Source of the DNA: Symsagittifera roscoffensis
Taxonomy: Eukaryota > Xenacoelomorpha > Acoela > Convolutidae
NCBI RefSeq assembly: GCF_963678635.1
Contig: NW_026970609.1
Span: 46,071-110,070, forward strand
Reading direction: 5' to 3'
DNA: 64,000 nt
Below, one piece after another: positions 22,376 to 31,365 of this stretch; the first letter of the stretch is position 1, and each line of letters begins with the position of its first letter. The notes beneath the pieces are model-generated. The model was not told the origin of the DNA. It saw only the letters and a list, made by a program, of their open reading frames with translations, and did not search any database. The position numbers were made by a program, and so were the translations under genes.

Positions 22376-22384
22376 GTAGTATAG

Positions 22385-22560
22385 GTTGGGGCTGAACAGG
22401 GGGGGGAGTGAGTGACCCCCGTGTTTTAAGATAGGGGATAGATCATCCAATCACCCAGCTATGTATTAACTTTGGGTATTGAGTCTACAATAGAATAAGA
22501 TAGGTAATAACAATGGTAAGGTTTAATGGTTAGTGTCATGGTAAGATAATGGTAAGAAAA
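22385..22560 (+). repeat. interspersed breakpoint repeat
   Basis: A G tract (22,400-22,408) is followed by GTGTTTTAAGATAGGGGATAGATC, ATCACCCAGCTATGTATTAA and a run of GGTAA motifs (GATAGGTAATAACAATGGTAAGG, then ATGGTAAGATAATGGTAAG). The G tract then GTGTTnnnATAG order matches 62,141-62,200, and the trailing GGTAAG steps match 62,300-62,320. It again lies exactly where an element copy ends. Confidence 0.55.
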
Positions 22561-22959
22561 ACGAAATTTTGTAGATTTTGTGTGGAAATGTCTAATTTTT
22601 TCGCAAAACTTCTCGCCCGTTATCTAATTGTTAGTTATCAAAAATTAAATACCTGTAGGTTGTGTAATGATGGTTATGTACTTGATTTTTTCTTTCAAGA
22701 TAAATTAGTGGTAAGTTTTTGGGCAAAAACTTGGAGTTTTTGTCACAAGAATTGAAATTTTTCAAAAAAATTTCAAAACAAAATAAGATTTGTATAAGTC
22801 GATCTCTTAACAGTTTACTTTCTATCTACATGAATCCATTCAGAAACCTATGGAAACTTCGAAAAAAGCAAACATTCAAAGAAAATCCAACAGCAAAGAA
22901 AGTGTATGTAGCATTCAATTGTTTCAATTTTTACTACAGTTTACACGTTAAATTTACAA

Positions 22960-25900
22960 ATTCAGGATGAATTCCATCATTAAGCATTTCTCTTTTCGGA
23001 TAAAAGTAACTGAGTCCTTTTTTAGTTTGCTCATATGTTCCGACTAAATTGTTGGAGGTTTTGAGACCGCGATTGGTCGACTTCAAAATTACAGCTTTGT
23101 CAAGAACTGGTCTGTATTTAGACATTGGCCCATCCCCAGCATCTTCTGGCGTTGTTTTGTTGAGTCCTTTGCAGCTAAATTTAAATTTGTCGCACATACT
23201 ATCATAGCAGCAATACGTCTTGCTGCACAGGCACAGCATATCAGTGCAGCGAAATTCTTCTTTGAATAAATCATGTTCTCATTTGTCTTGCTTTTTGTGA
23301 ACAGCGCAGCATGCACGTGGAAAAAAAATTCTTAGTTACATCAGCTATAAAATCGTCTCTACAATCATTTCGACGAGTGTAGTTTCCACTGAGCTTTTTT
23401 TCAGGTATTATACAATCGTCCAGTTTCTCTACGGCTAATGCTATTTACAGAGAGTCTGTGCCCATCTCCATTTCCTCGAATTTGTTCTCATCGCAATACT
23501 TGTGGAAGAAATGTAGCATAACTTCAACATTCTAAGTTTGGCGTTTTGAAGAATGAAAAATCCTACAAAAATTCGTTCTCCATGTTCAATTGTTGACTTC
23601 ATTAGTTCTAATTCAGATAAATCTTTTTTTTACAACAATTAGTTGCTTGAAAAACTTCTCATTTATCGTTTTGTGCGTCTTCGCATCGCCGAGATAATTG
23701 GTTATCGTGTGTCTAGATCTGTCCATAATTTGATAACCGTACAAACTGTTACCGAGAAGCTTCATGGTCTCAGCAAAAATTCCAAAGTGTGGGTTTTTGT
23801 GTCTTCTCATCGAGCATCAACAACAGATTGAACAAATTGTTGAAACATTTCCTAGCTTTATACTCAACAAACTGATAAATTTTTGTACACTGAAGTCCAG
23901 GACTTAGAAAGAAGTTAAGAAGGGGTGTGATGATTGTGCCGTTTTCTAATTTAAAACTGGAAATCAACAATCGTTTTCTTTGGCATAGTTTTTCATGTGT
24001 TCTCCAATACCGTTACGGCAGAAGTCAATATTTTTTATTACTGGAGAAAAGTTTGAAAATGTGGGATTCAACTAGTCGGGAACTATTAAATCGCATTGCG
24101 CACAGCCAAAAAGAGATCCGTTCTGTTTTCGTCCATGTAAAGAATAAGTAGACAGATGTCTTTTGTAAGGAAATTTTGTCTTGACATGATTCTTGACTGA
24201 AGAATCTGTTTTGAAATGCTCCCACCAATCACACTCCCACATTTCGTGAATTTTGTAACCTCTTTTTTTATGTACTCTAGTCTCAACTCATCCAATTCTC
24301 ACTTCTTATTTCCCCTTTCAATATCTTGTTCTGACAAAGATGGACGGTTTTCTTGGCTTGAGCAAAAATGATAGTAGCAACCCCTAGCTTCGAATTTTGT
24401 TTAACAGTGATCGCAGCGGCCATCAATATGGAAACAGTCCAATTTTTTCTGAGCCATTTTCTAATTTAAAACTGGAAATCAACAATCGTTGTGTGTTTTT
24501 CAGCAAATCGCTTTCTTTGGCATAGTTTTTCATGTGTTCTCCAATATCGTTACGGCAGAAGTCAATATTGTTTATTGTTGGAGAAAAATTTGAAAATGTG
24601 GAATTCAACTCGTCGGGAACTATTAAACCGCATTTAATAGCATTTGTTGCATGTGCAAAACTCTCAATTTCTTTTACTATGGTCTCAACTTTTGATAGAA
24701 GGACATTGCCATGTTCTATAAAGTTCTTCTCCTGTTTTTTTTCTAGTTATAAATCGATCACTTTCAGAGTCATCCTAGTGTAAAATCCGGTCGGCATCTC
24801 TTGACAAATTGAGAATGGATACAACTGGATTGCGTCATTTCCAACTATTGTCTTGCAAACATTTGACGAGTTACGAATATATGTTTGATCGACTAGAGCT
24901 TTTCGTGTAAAAACTATTGATGGATCACCTGTCATGCCATCTGTAATTTTCTCACAAAAATCCTTATCTCCGCGGGTAAAGAACGGGTAAAATTTGTGTT
25001 TTGTCGATTTGTGTAAGCAGATTTTTGCCAGAATCGTGCATCCCGGTTTTAACATATCAAGTCCCTTTTCATGGTAAAACTCTATCTTTTTGCATAGCTT
25101 CAAGAGTAGGAACCGCATCTTTGTTGTTATACCATCGTAAGAAGTCTTCGAAAGTAATCATACTGTGTTGTTCCCAGATGCTTTTCAAACAAGAGTAATT
25201 TTCAGAGCCGGTTGGTGGAACTGACTGAATACGTAATTTTTTCAGCGCACTTTGTTGATCAAGTTCTCCATTCACCAGTTTTTGATAATCGTTGAAATTT
25301 TTCTCGGGAGGGTTGTGATTTTTCAGTTTGCTGAAAAAGGCTTCCTATGGAGGCAATTCCGTTCAGTCAAGCATGTCTGGACTGTCAAACCATTCGTAAG
25401 GGAAAAAATCTTAGGTTTCACTTGGTTTATAGGCTTTGAGAAACGAATCCAATGTTATTGCTCCTCTAGGAAACTTAATTATGTCCAGAAACTGAACATC
25501 TCCAAAATTGACTGATATGAATTCATTTGCTTTTCTTATTACTGTTAGTTCAACTTCTTTATCACATATACGGTACGCGGTCAAATAAGAATTGATAAGG
25601 TTAAGATCTTATCTGCCGCAATTGAAGCCGAACACCGGTAGGGGTTTAACATAGCGCTCTTAATGATGTTTAATGTCGATCAGCTGATTTTTTTGAATAA
25701 GAGTTGCGTCGACAAGTCAACTTCCTCGCCAGCCTCAACACAATCATCTTCATAATCGAAGACTTCTAGCGTTGAGTTTATCAAAAAAAAAGGTTTTGAC
25801 TCGATTGCTGACAATTCTTTTCGATTTCTTAAATTTTGGTTCTCATTTGTAATTTGCTTTTTCAGACAGAAGTTCCAAGCTGGAAACAAAAGCAATTATT

Positions 25901-27421
25901 AGAAGTTTCTGAACTTTTTCACACAAGAAAATTGGATCATCTTGTAGATTTGAAAATGTTGAGACGGAAATAGGGACATGTTTTCCAATCCAAGTAGTTT
26001 TTTTGGTTGCTTTCAATTCTCCTGTGGGAACCCAAATGGACTCGAAGACAAACACTGCTTCATTACTAAATAATTTTTGATTTTTGTTTCCGTCGTAATT
26101 CTCGAACATTGTTTTTCGAAATGTGTACGCGTTTTTGGGATGTATGTGTCGCACCCTTTTTTCATCTGATTGGGGGTTTGTTAAAGTGATCTGATTTGTG
26201 GAGCAAATTGTCACAGCTGGGTCATCGGAAACACTTGAAGAAGGAATCAATAGCATTCATTGAACAATATGGTTAACGAATCTCAACATTTTTACGGTTT
26301 ATTCAAACTTTCTAATAATTCGCCTCGCTATAGTTCCAAACTACTCTCACTCTTGAATGTCAAAAGTGTAAAAAAATATGTTACATTCAACTATTCCTTC
26401 TACAAGAGGTAGATCTTCAATTGACACTCCACGAAAGTTCTTCGGATCGTATTCAAATTTGGATATAAACTGTGTAAACAGTTCAGATGTGTGGGCAACG
26501 AGGTTACTATGGCAATGCATATACATTGTTAATGAACGGAAGAGGCAAAGATGATCTCGTTATGGTTGTTTATCTTTATCCGATAAAAGACAGTTTACTG
26601 AATAGTTTTTCAATTAAAATTCAGGCAAGACAGAGTCTGGACATCCTATTGGGATAACTTTTAGTAGTGCAGCAAAAATATTGACACTTGTGACCAACTT
26701 GAACCTCCACTTTGTGTTCTGACGCTCTTGAGTGCATTGCTCTACGATATCAAAATTTTCAGTTTTTTCCTGGAATGTAATCAAATCCAGTTTCGTTTAG
26801 TAAATGCGATTTTTCGAACCAAGTATTATTTTTGTGTGAATAGTAATACCAATATTCAACAAACTCAAAATTTGAAGAACAAATCCAAGGGAGATATTGC
26901 TTTTTGTTGCGGAATCCAGCTTATTGGATACTTCTTCAAGCTTCTCATTGATAATCTTGGTATCTAACTTTGACATTTGAAAGCTAAATATCGCATGTCT
27001 CCCATTCTCCATCTCCGTTTCTACCAGGAAGTGCTGACAGGCACAAAGTTCTTCCTTCAGTTTTGCACCATCTTCCCCTTCTGCCTCCACAATCTTGCTC
27101 AAATCCGCTACAGTATCACTGGATTTCCATTGTTTCGTCGCTTGTTCTTTTCTCCGGTGGTGTTGTAGAGAGTAGTAAGTTGGGAACTTTTGTTCACAAG
27201 AATACCTAATCTTTGACGGCTTCAATTTAGTTTGAGCATGCTTCTCAGCCATATGATAGTTCATATCTTGCTGATCGTGAGTGGAGCACTTAAAATCAGG
27301 ACAAAAATAACTCCTTCAGCAAATCTTTTTTGTTGTCGAGCTGATTGCGCCCTAACAAACATATTTCCTTATTTCCACAGTCTCCACACTTCATTTTTTC
27401 ATTGCGATTGAGGGCAGGCAT
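22960..27421 (-). pseudogene. protein-primed family-B DNA polymerase (pPolB) of Polinton type, broken
   Basis: This copies the element DNA. Minus-strand ATG at 27,421 gives KCGDCGNKEICL, then a CCHH-like CPDFKCSTHDQQDMNYHMAEKH and a 155-codon frame to 26,797. VFVFES near 26,050 is exonuclease motif I with D changed to V. GFNCGR-stop-DLNLINSYL near 25,610 is motif II with Tyr changed to a stop. Motif A reads GNDAIQLYPFSICQEMPTG (about 24,840-24,785). Motif B is ETMKLLGNSLYGYQIMDRS (about 23,770-23,712). Motif C reads EMGTDSL (about 23,475-23,455), G replacing the first catalytic Asp. The C-terminal frame has LCLCSKTYCCYDSM and GDGPMSKYRPVL (23,239-22,934). It cannot be active. It faces the plus-strand genes of copy 3 convergently. 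Confidence 0.85.
23942..24625 (-). repeat. internal duplication within polymerase gene
   Basis: A roughly 160-base stretch starting TTTTCTAATTTAAAACTGGA at 23,942 recurs at 24,457 (offset 515), ending near GGAACTATTAAA. The second unit has an extra 20-odd bases near 24,488. The duplicated piece encodes the RNDIGEHMKNYAKE..LL region between polymerase motifs A and B. It adds to the frame damage of this gene. Confidence 0.75.
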
Positions 27422-27585
27422 TATTTAAAAATTCTGGGATTTTGAAAATGTTCCAAAACTAAAAATTCAAAGTACCAATTGAACGAAAATACTTACTTTT
27501 TTCTTTTTGCGAAGTCATGAAACCGTTTCTGATTGGCAAACAAAAAGAAAGATTAAACCCAATAAATTAAGCGTATTATTACTAA

Positions 27586-27775
27586 AATTGACGTCATTGC
27601 CTACGCAATTGTCTTTTTATGGTAGTTGTCTTTTTATTGACTAGAATTGACGTCACAGCCTACGCAATTTTCCTTTTACTGTAATTAAGTCATACTACAA
27701 ATAGAAATGTCGTCAACATCCACGCAATTTTTCTTCTATAGTAGTGAAATCATCGTCTACGCAACTTTCCAAGTA
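27586..27775. promoter_or_regulatory. four ~60-bp repeats with CRE-like TGACGTCA sites upstream of polymerase
   Basis: Units start at TGACGTCA (27,589), TGACGTCA (27,648), TGTCGTCA (27,708) and ATCATCGT (about 27,766), each followed after about four bases by C(C/T)ACGCAA(T/C)T and a T-rich run. Spacing is 59-60 bases. The block begins about 165 bases upstream of the polymerase ATG at 27,421 (minus strand). TGACGTCA is the perfect palindromic CREB/ATF site. A related unit occurs at 57,195-57,225, left of copy 4. It could be a promoter, an element terminus or both. Confidence 0.5.
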
Positions 27776-27863
27776 TGGAGAAATTTCTCAACTTTTCATT
27801 TCAGAAAATCAGCCAAGCAGAACTTCTAGAGATAATTTTGGATAAAAAAAAGATTTTTGGAAA

Positions 27864-28154
27864 TTGATTATCAAAAAACCTTTGAATTTCTTCGAGTTAG
27901 TTTACAAGACAAATAAAAAAATTCCAATCGATTTTCTTAATGATGAAATAGATGTTGACTCTTGCTTTTTCCATATTTTTTTGGACGTTCATGTTGTCCA
28001 AAATAGAGTTCTCAGACCAAGTGAAGGTCTCTTTACGGAAATTTGCTCTATCAAAGAGTTTACTTTTGAACCACATTTTGCATATCAAAGCTATAACTTA
28101 CCGCTGAATTACACCCGACTAGAAAAGAAACTTTATTCATTTCAGAAAATTTAA
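27864..28154 (+). CDS. hypothetical 96-codon frame (unrecognised)
   Basis: An open frame with DFLNDEIDVDSCFFHIFLDV, NRVLRPSEGLFTEICSIKEF and FEPHFAYQSYNLPLNYTRLE. It lies right of the CRE-like repeats, divergent from the polymerase. The composition is more protein-like than most nearby frames, but there is no known motif. It could be an exon of an element gene starting from the shared upstream region, or chance. Confidence 0.25.
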   Translation: MIIKKPLNFFELVYKTNKKIPIDFLNDEIDVDSCFFHIFLDVHVVQNRVLRPSEGLFTEICSIKEFTFEPHFAYQSYNLPLNYTRLEKKLYSFQKI

Positions 28155-28960
28155 AGATAAAAAAAATGTAACGATAACATTTTTAAGACTCTGTTTATTC
28201 CCTACCCGATACACATATTTGTCAAAATTCCCCAGCAAAGTTCTTTACTCCTCCATTTCTTCAAAGTTTTTCAAAGATCAAAAATTGCATGATCATGTTT
28301 GGAATCAGATTTCCAGAGATTTGCTTTGAAAAACTAATCAACTTTGAGTTATCTTCTCAAATCTGCATAAAAATCAAAGAACTTGACTATCTACTCAAGA
28401 ATCAGCAGTTTCTCATCAATAATATACACAAAATTAACTTCAATTGATGAGAAGACTTGCAAAGATGCTACTTTTGTTTGTATATTTTTCTTCTCTTGTT
28501 AGTTATCTCGGCAGTAATTCTTATTTTTACAGCAGAAAATTTTTGACTGTTTGATTTAACGATTGCTCCTATACATATTTTCATTTATTTGGAAAATTTA
28601 AGTCTTCAAAAGGTAACTTTTTGTCTGATTGTATTGGACAACTAGAAAAAAAATGAGCATATGTGTTAAAGTACCCAAAACGGAGCTTTTTTTCTGATAT
28701 GACACGACTTTTCTATAAGAATTCCATAAAAGGAAACTGAAATCTCATTGAGCACTACTACAATCCAAATGAGCAAAATCCATTCTGATTGGTTGAACCC
28801 ACACTTTCGAACTGAAGGTACCCTTCTCTACTAATTAAGAAACATTTTTTTTTCTCCGTAACTACCGTCAACTACCTCCTCTCTCAGCTCAAAATTTTTG
28901 AAATTCAACTTAACCACCGTCAAATACTTCTATCGCAACTGTAAATTGTGTTTTTTTTTC
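28155..28960. other. AT-rich stretch, no supported gene
   Basis: No open frame of note. Text near 28,860-28,960 contains two similar phrases (AACTACCGTCAACTACCTC and TAACCACCGTCAAATACTTC) and ends in the T-rich splice acceptor of the next feature. Confidence 0.4.
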
Positions 28961-28964
28961 TCAG

Positions 28965-29453
28965 AGTCTTTTACAGATTCAACTTCCCTCCCAACTTGTT
29001 GCTCAAAATGAATTCTCAGTGCAAAACAACAACTTTGTGTTTTCAGTACAATTTTCGGCTGATTTAGTACAAATACAAGTGCGAGAAACAGATTGTGGAG
29101 TTTTTCTGGCACGAATGGACATCCCAATCCAAGTCTGGCACATGGTGGAGGTGATGAGCAGGGGTTTCAACGAACATCTTATAACACAAGTACCCATGAC
29201 AGAGAACCAACATGTCGGAATGAACTACACCGAATTTCCTGACCTAAGATATGTGGCTAAACCATTCGACGATTTCCTGCTTCCTTGCGAAGAGATATAT
29301 GTGGACAACTTAATTACCATCGAAGAGGATGAGGGATTCTCCCAGCCAAATTCTCCAGTCAGCTATTCACCAAGACAGCCACCAGTGATGGAGGCAAGAC
29401 ACGGTTTGCGCTCCATTGAAAACTTGCAGCTGCTCGACAGCTCTTTGATTTGA
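28965..29453 (+). CDS. possible 3'-terminal exon, acidic unknown protein
   Basis: A strong acceptor (TTTTTTTTTCTCAG ending at 28,964) is followed by 162 open codons and TGA. The peptide includes SLLQIQLPSQLVAQNEFSV, VRETDCGVFLARMDIPIQVW, NYTEFPDLRYVAKPFDD, an acidic DNLITIEEDEGF and a Pro/Ser stretch QPNSPVSYSPRQPPV. Codon use is much less AT-biased than the flanks, supporting real coding sequence now or recently. No family is recognised and upstream exons were not found. A frame-start GTG at 29,019 also exists, but splicing is the simpler reading. Confidence 0.5.
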   Translation, partial: SLLQIQLPSQLVAQNEFSVQNNNFVFSVQFSADLVQIQVRETDCGVFLARMDIPIQVWHMVEVMSRGFNEHLITQVPMTENQHVGMNYTEFPDLRYVAKPFDDFLLPCEEIYVDNLITIEEDEGFSQPNSPVSYSPRQPPVMEARHGLRSIENLQLLDSSLI

Positions 29454-30085
29454 AAAAAATGGTTGTTGTCTTCCTTTTTTTGAAAAATTTCTTCGCATCT
29501 AGTGATTATATTTTAAAGAGTTAGCAACACAAAGAGATAAAGTAAGAGTTCATTGAAAAATTCGTTAAAAAATGCAAAGGTATGGTTTTTTTTATAAAGA
29601 ACTGTTGAAAAACCTTAATAAAAATCAAACTAATTATAAAATTGTTAAAAATTTGTACGAAATTTTATTGTAAGGATGGCAAAACAATTGAATCAATTTT
29701 AACATCTCGTAAAAAACTTCGCAAACTTGTTAAAAACTTTAAATTACTTTTTTTTTGCACCATGCAAAAACCTTTATAATATTTCTGGCACACTTGTTAA
29801 AAAAATCAAATAAATTCTAGAAAACTAAGAAAAAAATTCAATAAGTTTTCAATAAGATTTTAATCATCAAAAAGTTCGTTTTTTGCATGTATGTTGAACA
29901 AAAACATCAGAAAAACAATGTATTAAGATAGGGAACATTACTAAAAGTCATCAACAAAAAAAATTTTTCAGCAAGTATTTAACAAGTTTTTATCATGAGT
30001 TTTTCCGTTTTTTGCATCTGCTTAAGACGAAGAAACTAGTTTTTTGCTTTCGTTTTTTAAAAACCACAAAAAAACTTGCATCTAA
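29454..30085. other. AT-rich degenerate repeat sequence left of retroelement
   Basis: No gene. Variants of (G)CAAACTTGTTAAAAA and CACACTTGTTAAAAAA recur through 29,580-29,830. Similar phrases (GCAAACTTGTTGAACAAAT and GCACACGTGTTGAAAC) occur at 56,838-56,925, just right of the retroelement composite, suggesting the composite split one block of this sequence. Confidence 0.45.
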
Positions 30086-30092
30086 CACTTAG

Positions 30093-30238
30093 CTGGACCA
30101 CTAGGAGACTTGACTGGAACAGGTGACCAGACAAGTGGGAAAGTGGTGCTGGTGATCAAGTGCAGGACACGTCAAGGAGACAACCAGCAAGGAATCCAAC
30201 CAGAGAAGGACGGTAGTGTTCTCAAGTTGGTCAAACAG
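30093..30238 (+). CDS. possible internal exon (unrecognised)
   Basis: The stretch is flanked by an acceptor (CATCTAACACTTAG) and a donor (AAACAG/GTATCG) and is open throughout: GPLGDLTGTGDQTSGKVVLV, then IKCRTRQGDNQQGIQPEKDG and SVLKLVKQ. Composition is clearly coding-like. It sits at the left edge of the retroelement composite, so it could be a host exon next to the insertion or a fragment carried by the element. Confidence 0.35.
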
Positions 30239-30426
30239 GTATCGTTAAAATCCGCATTTCATTATAGGCGATAAGTGTAAAATTGGATAAGTGGAACCCC
30301 GCTGTTTTGAGGAACGTTTTTACTCAAGCAGAGCCTGGAAACAGGTTATATGGTTTTCTCTCAGGAGGTTCAGCACCCAGCGCTTAGGGTAATTTTCGGC
30401 TTAAGAGGGGTCTAAAGAGGGGGGAG

Positions 30427-31090
30427 GTTAGAAGGGGACTGGTTAGGTTAGAGGTTGGCGGTTGCAAATTGTAAGAAAGAGGGGACTTATTAGAGTAGCT
30501 AATTGATCGACATCGCTGATTTAGTTACATTAGAATCCTACAAGCGTGAATTATAGGAAGAGGATATATAAGAAACTTAAGGTTGAATTAAGGTAGGTAC
30601 CCTGGTCGGACCAGGTGGGGGAACGGAAGTAGACAGTTTTTGTGAACCGAAGAGAAAATATCGCATAAGATCGTTAGCAGGGGGGAGGAAAACGCGTGGC
30701 AATCAAGTACTAGACGTTTTTTGAATAAAAGGCTGACATCTGTCACTTTTGAATTTCAGGTGCGTTCATCTCTCTGTTTTTATAAAATTTTCCTGGTGTT
30801 AGAAGGGGGGCTGGTTAGGTTTGAGGTTGGCGGTTGCAAATTGTAGATTGGGGGGACACATTACTGTAACTGATCAATCGACATCGTCGATTTAGTTACA
30901 TTAGAATCTTACACGCGTGAATTATAAGTAGTGAACCCGGAAGGTAGATACACCATAAGAACGTTATTAGGGGGGAGATTACGCGTGACAATTAGGTACC
31001 AGACATTTTTTTTAAAAGGCTGACAATAGCAACCTTTGGGTTTTAGGTGGGTTCATCTTTCGGTTTTTTTATCATTTTTCTCGTTTAAGT
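30427..31090 (+). repeat. LTR-like block, tandem duplication (~371 bp offset)
   Basis: GTTAGAAGGGGnCTGGTTAGGTT with GAGGTTGGCGGTTGCAAATTGTA starts at 30,427 and again at 30,798. Both units continue through ATCGACATCG(C/T)(T/C)GATTTAGTTACATTAGAATC and ACGCGTG..AAT(C/T)A and end in AAAAGGCTGACA and a TTT(C)AGGTG(C/G)GTTCATC phrase. Only the first unit keeps the 75-base part with the TATA box; the second has lost it and the AATAAA. This organisation suggests U3-R-U5 material of an LTR, doubled. Confidence 0.55.
30565..30729 (+). promoter_or_regulatory. TATA box and polyadenylation signal in LTR-like unit 1
   Basis: TATATAAG lies at 30,565-30,572 and AATAAA at 30,724-30,729, about 155 bases apart, with a YYTTTCAG-type sequence after it. 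This TATA-then-AATAAA spacing is what an LTR promoter and terminator would show. It is the only such pair near the 5' end of the retroelement. Confidence 0.45.
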
Positions 31091-31347
31091 TTTTGCGTTT
31101 TCGGTATCAATTTTATCGGTTTTAAACGAACGAGGTGATCACAGAATTTCTGTGGACAATTTGAAATTCAACTTGCATCAGAAAATTAACAGGAAGATAA
31201 ATACAGGGAGGTTGGTAATTTAAACTTTTAGCCAGTAAGGTTGGGTTTTTGGGAAATTTTTTTACTAGAGCTCAAGTACACGTACCAAGTACAATGGTTC
31301 AAGAGTCCCGACAACGAATAAGAAGAGATCCGATTATCCCAACACTT

Positions 31348-31365
31348 GGTGGCAAGGTCTGGGGA
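31348..31365 (+). other. primer-binding-site-like sequence
   Basis: TGGTGGCAAGGTCTGGGG follows ATCCCAACACT. LTRs usually end in CA and the tRNA primer site starts with TGG a few bases later, which fits here. The matching tRNA was not identified. The tail AAGGTCTGGGGACAGTAC runs straight into the 21-bp unit AGTCTTGGGACAGTAC, so the minisatellite may have grown from this site. Confidence 0.35.

Larger units (their letters stand above)
13050..22380 (+). mobile_element. Polinton/Maverick-like element copies 3a/3b (rearranged, head to tail)
   Basis: The run starts inside an integrase gene, jumps to basic-protein scraps and a capsid-like gene (13,840-14,960), then a minus-strand ORF, a protease-like scrap (15,965) and then a left gene, ATPase, integrase remnant, structural gene and basic protein. 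The left gene plus ATPase segment is present twice (16,120-18,215 and 18,285-20,400). All genes are decayed more than in copies 1 and 2. It ends at a G-rich repeat near 22,385. Confidence 0.7.

Noticed and set aside
23643-26967. Several plus-strand frames opposite the polymerase
   Set aside because: They are antisense shadows of the polymerase pseudogene, with no conserved motif.
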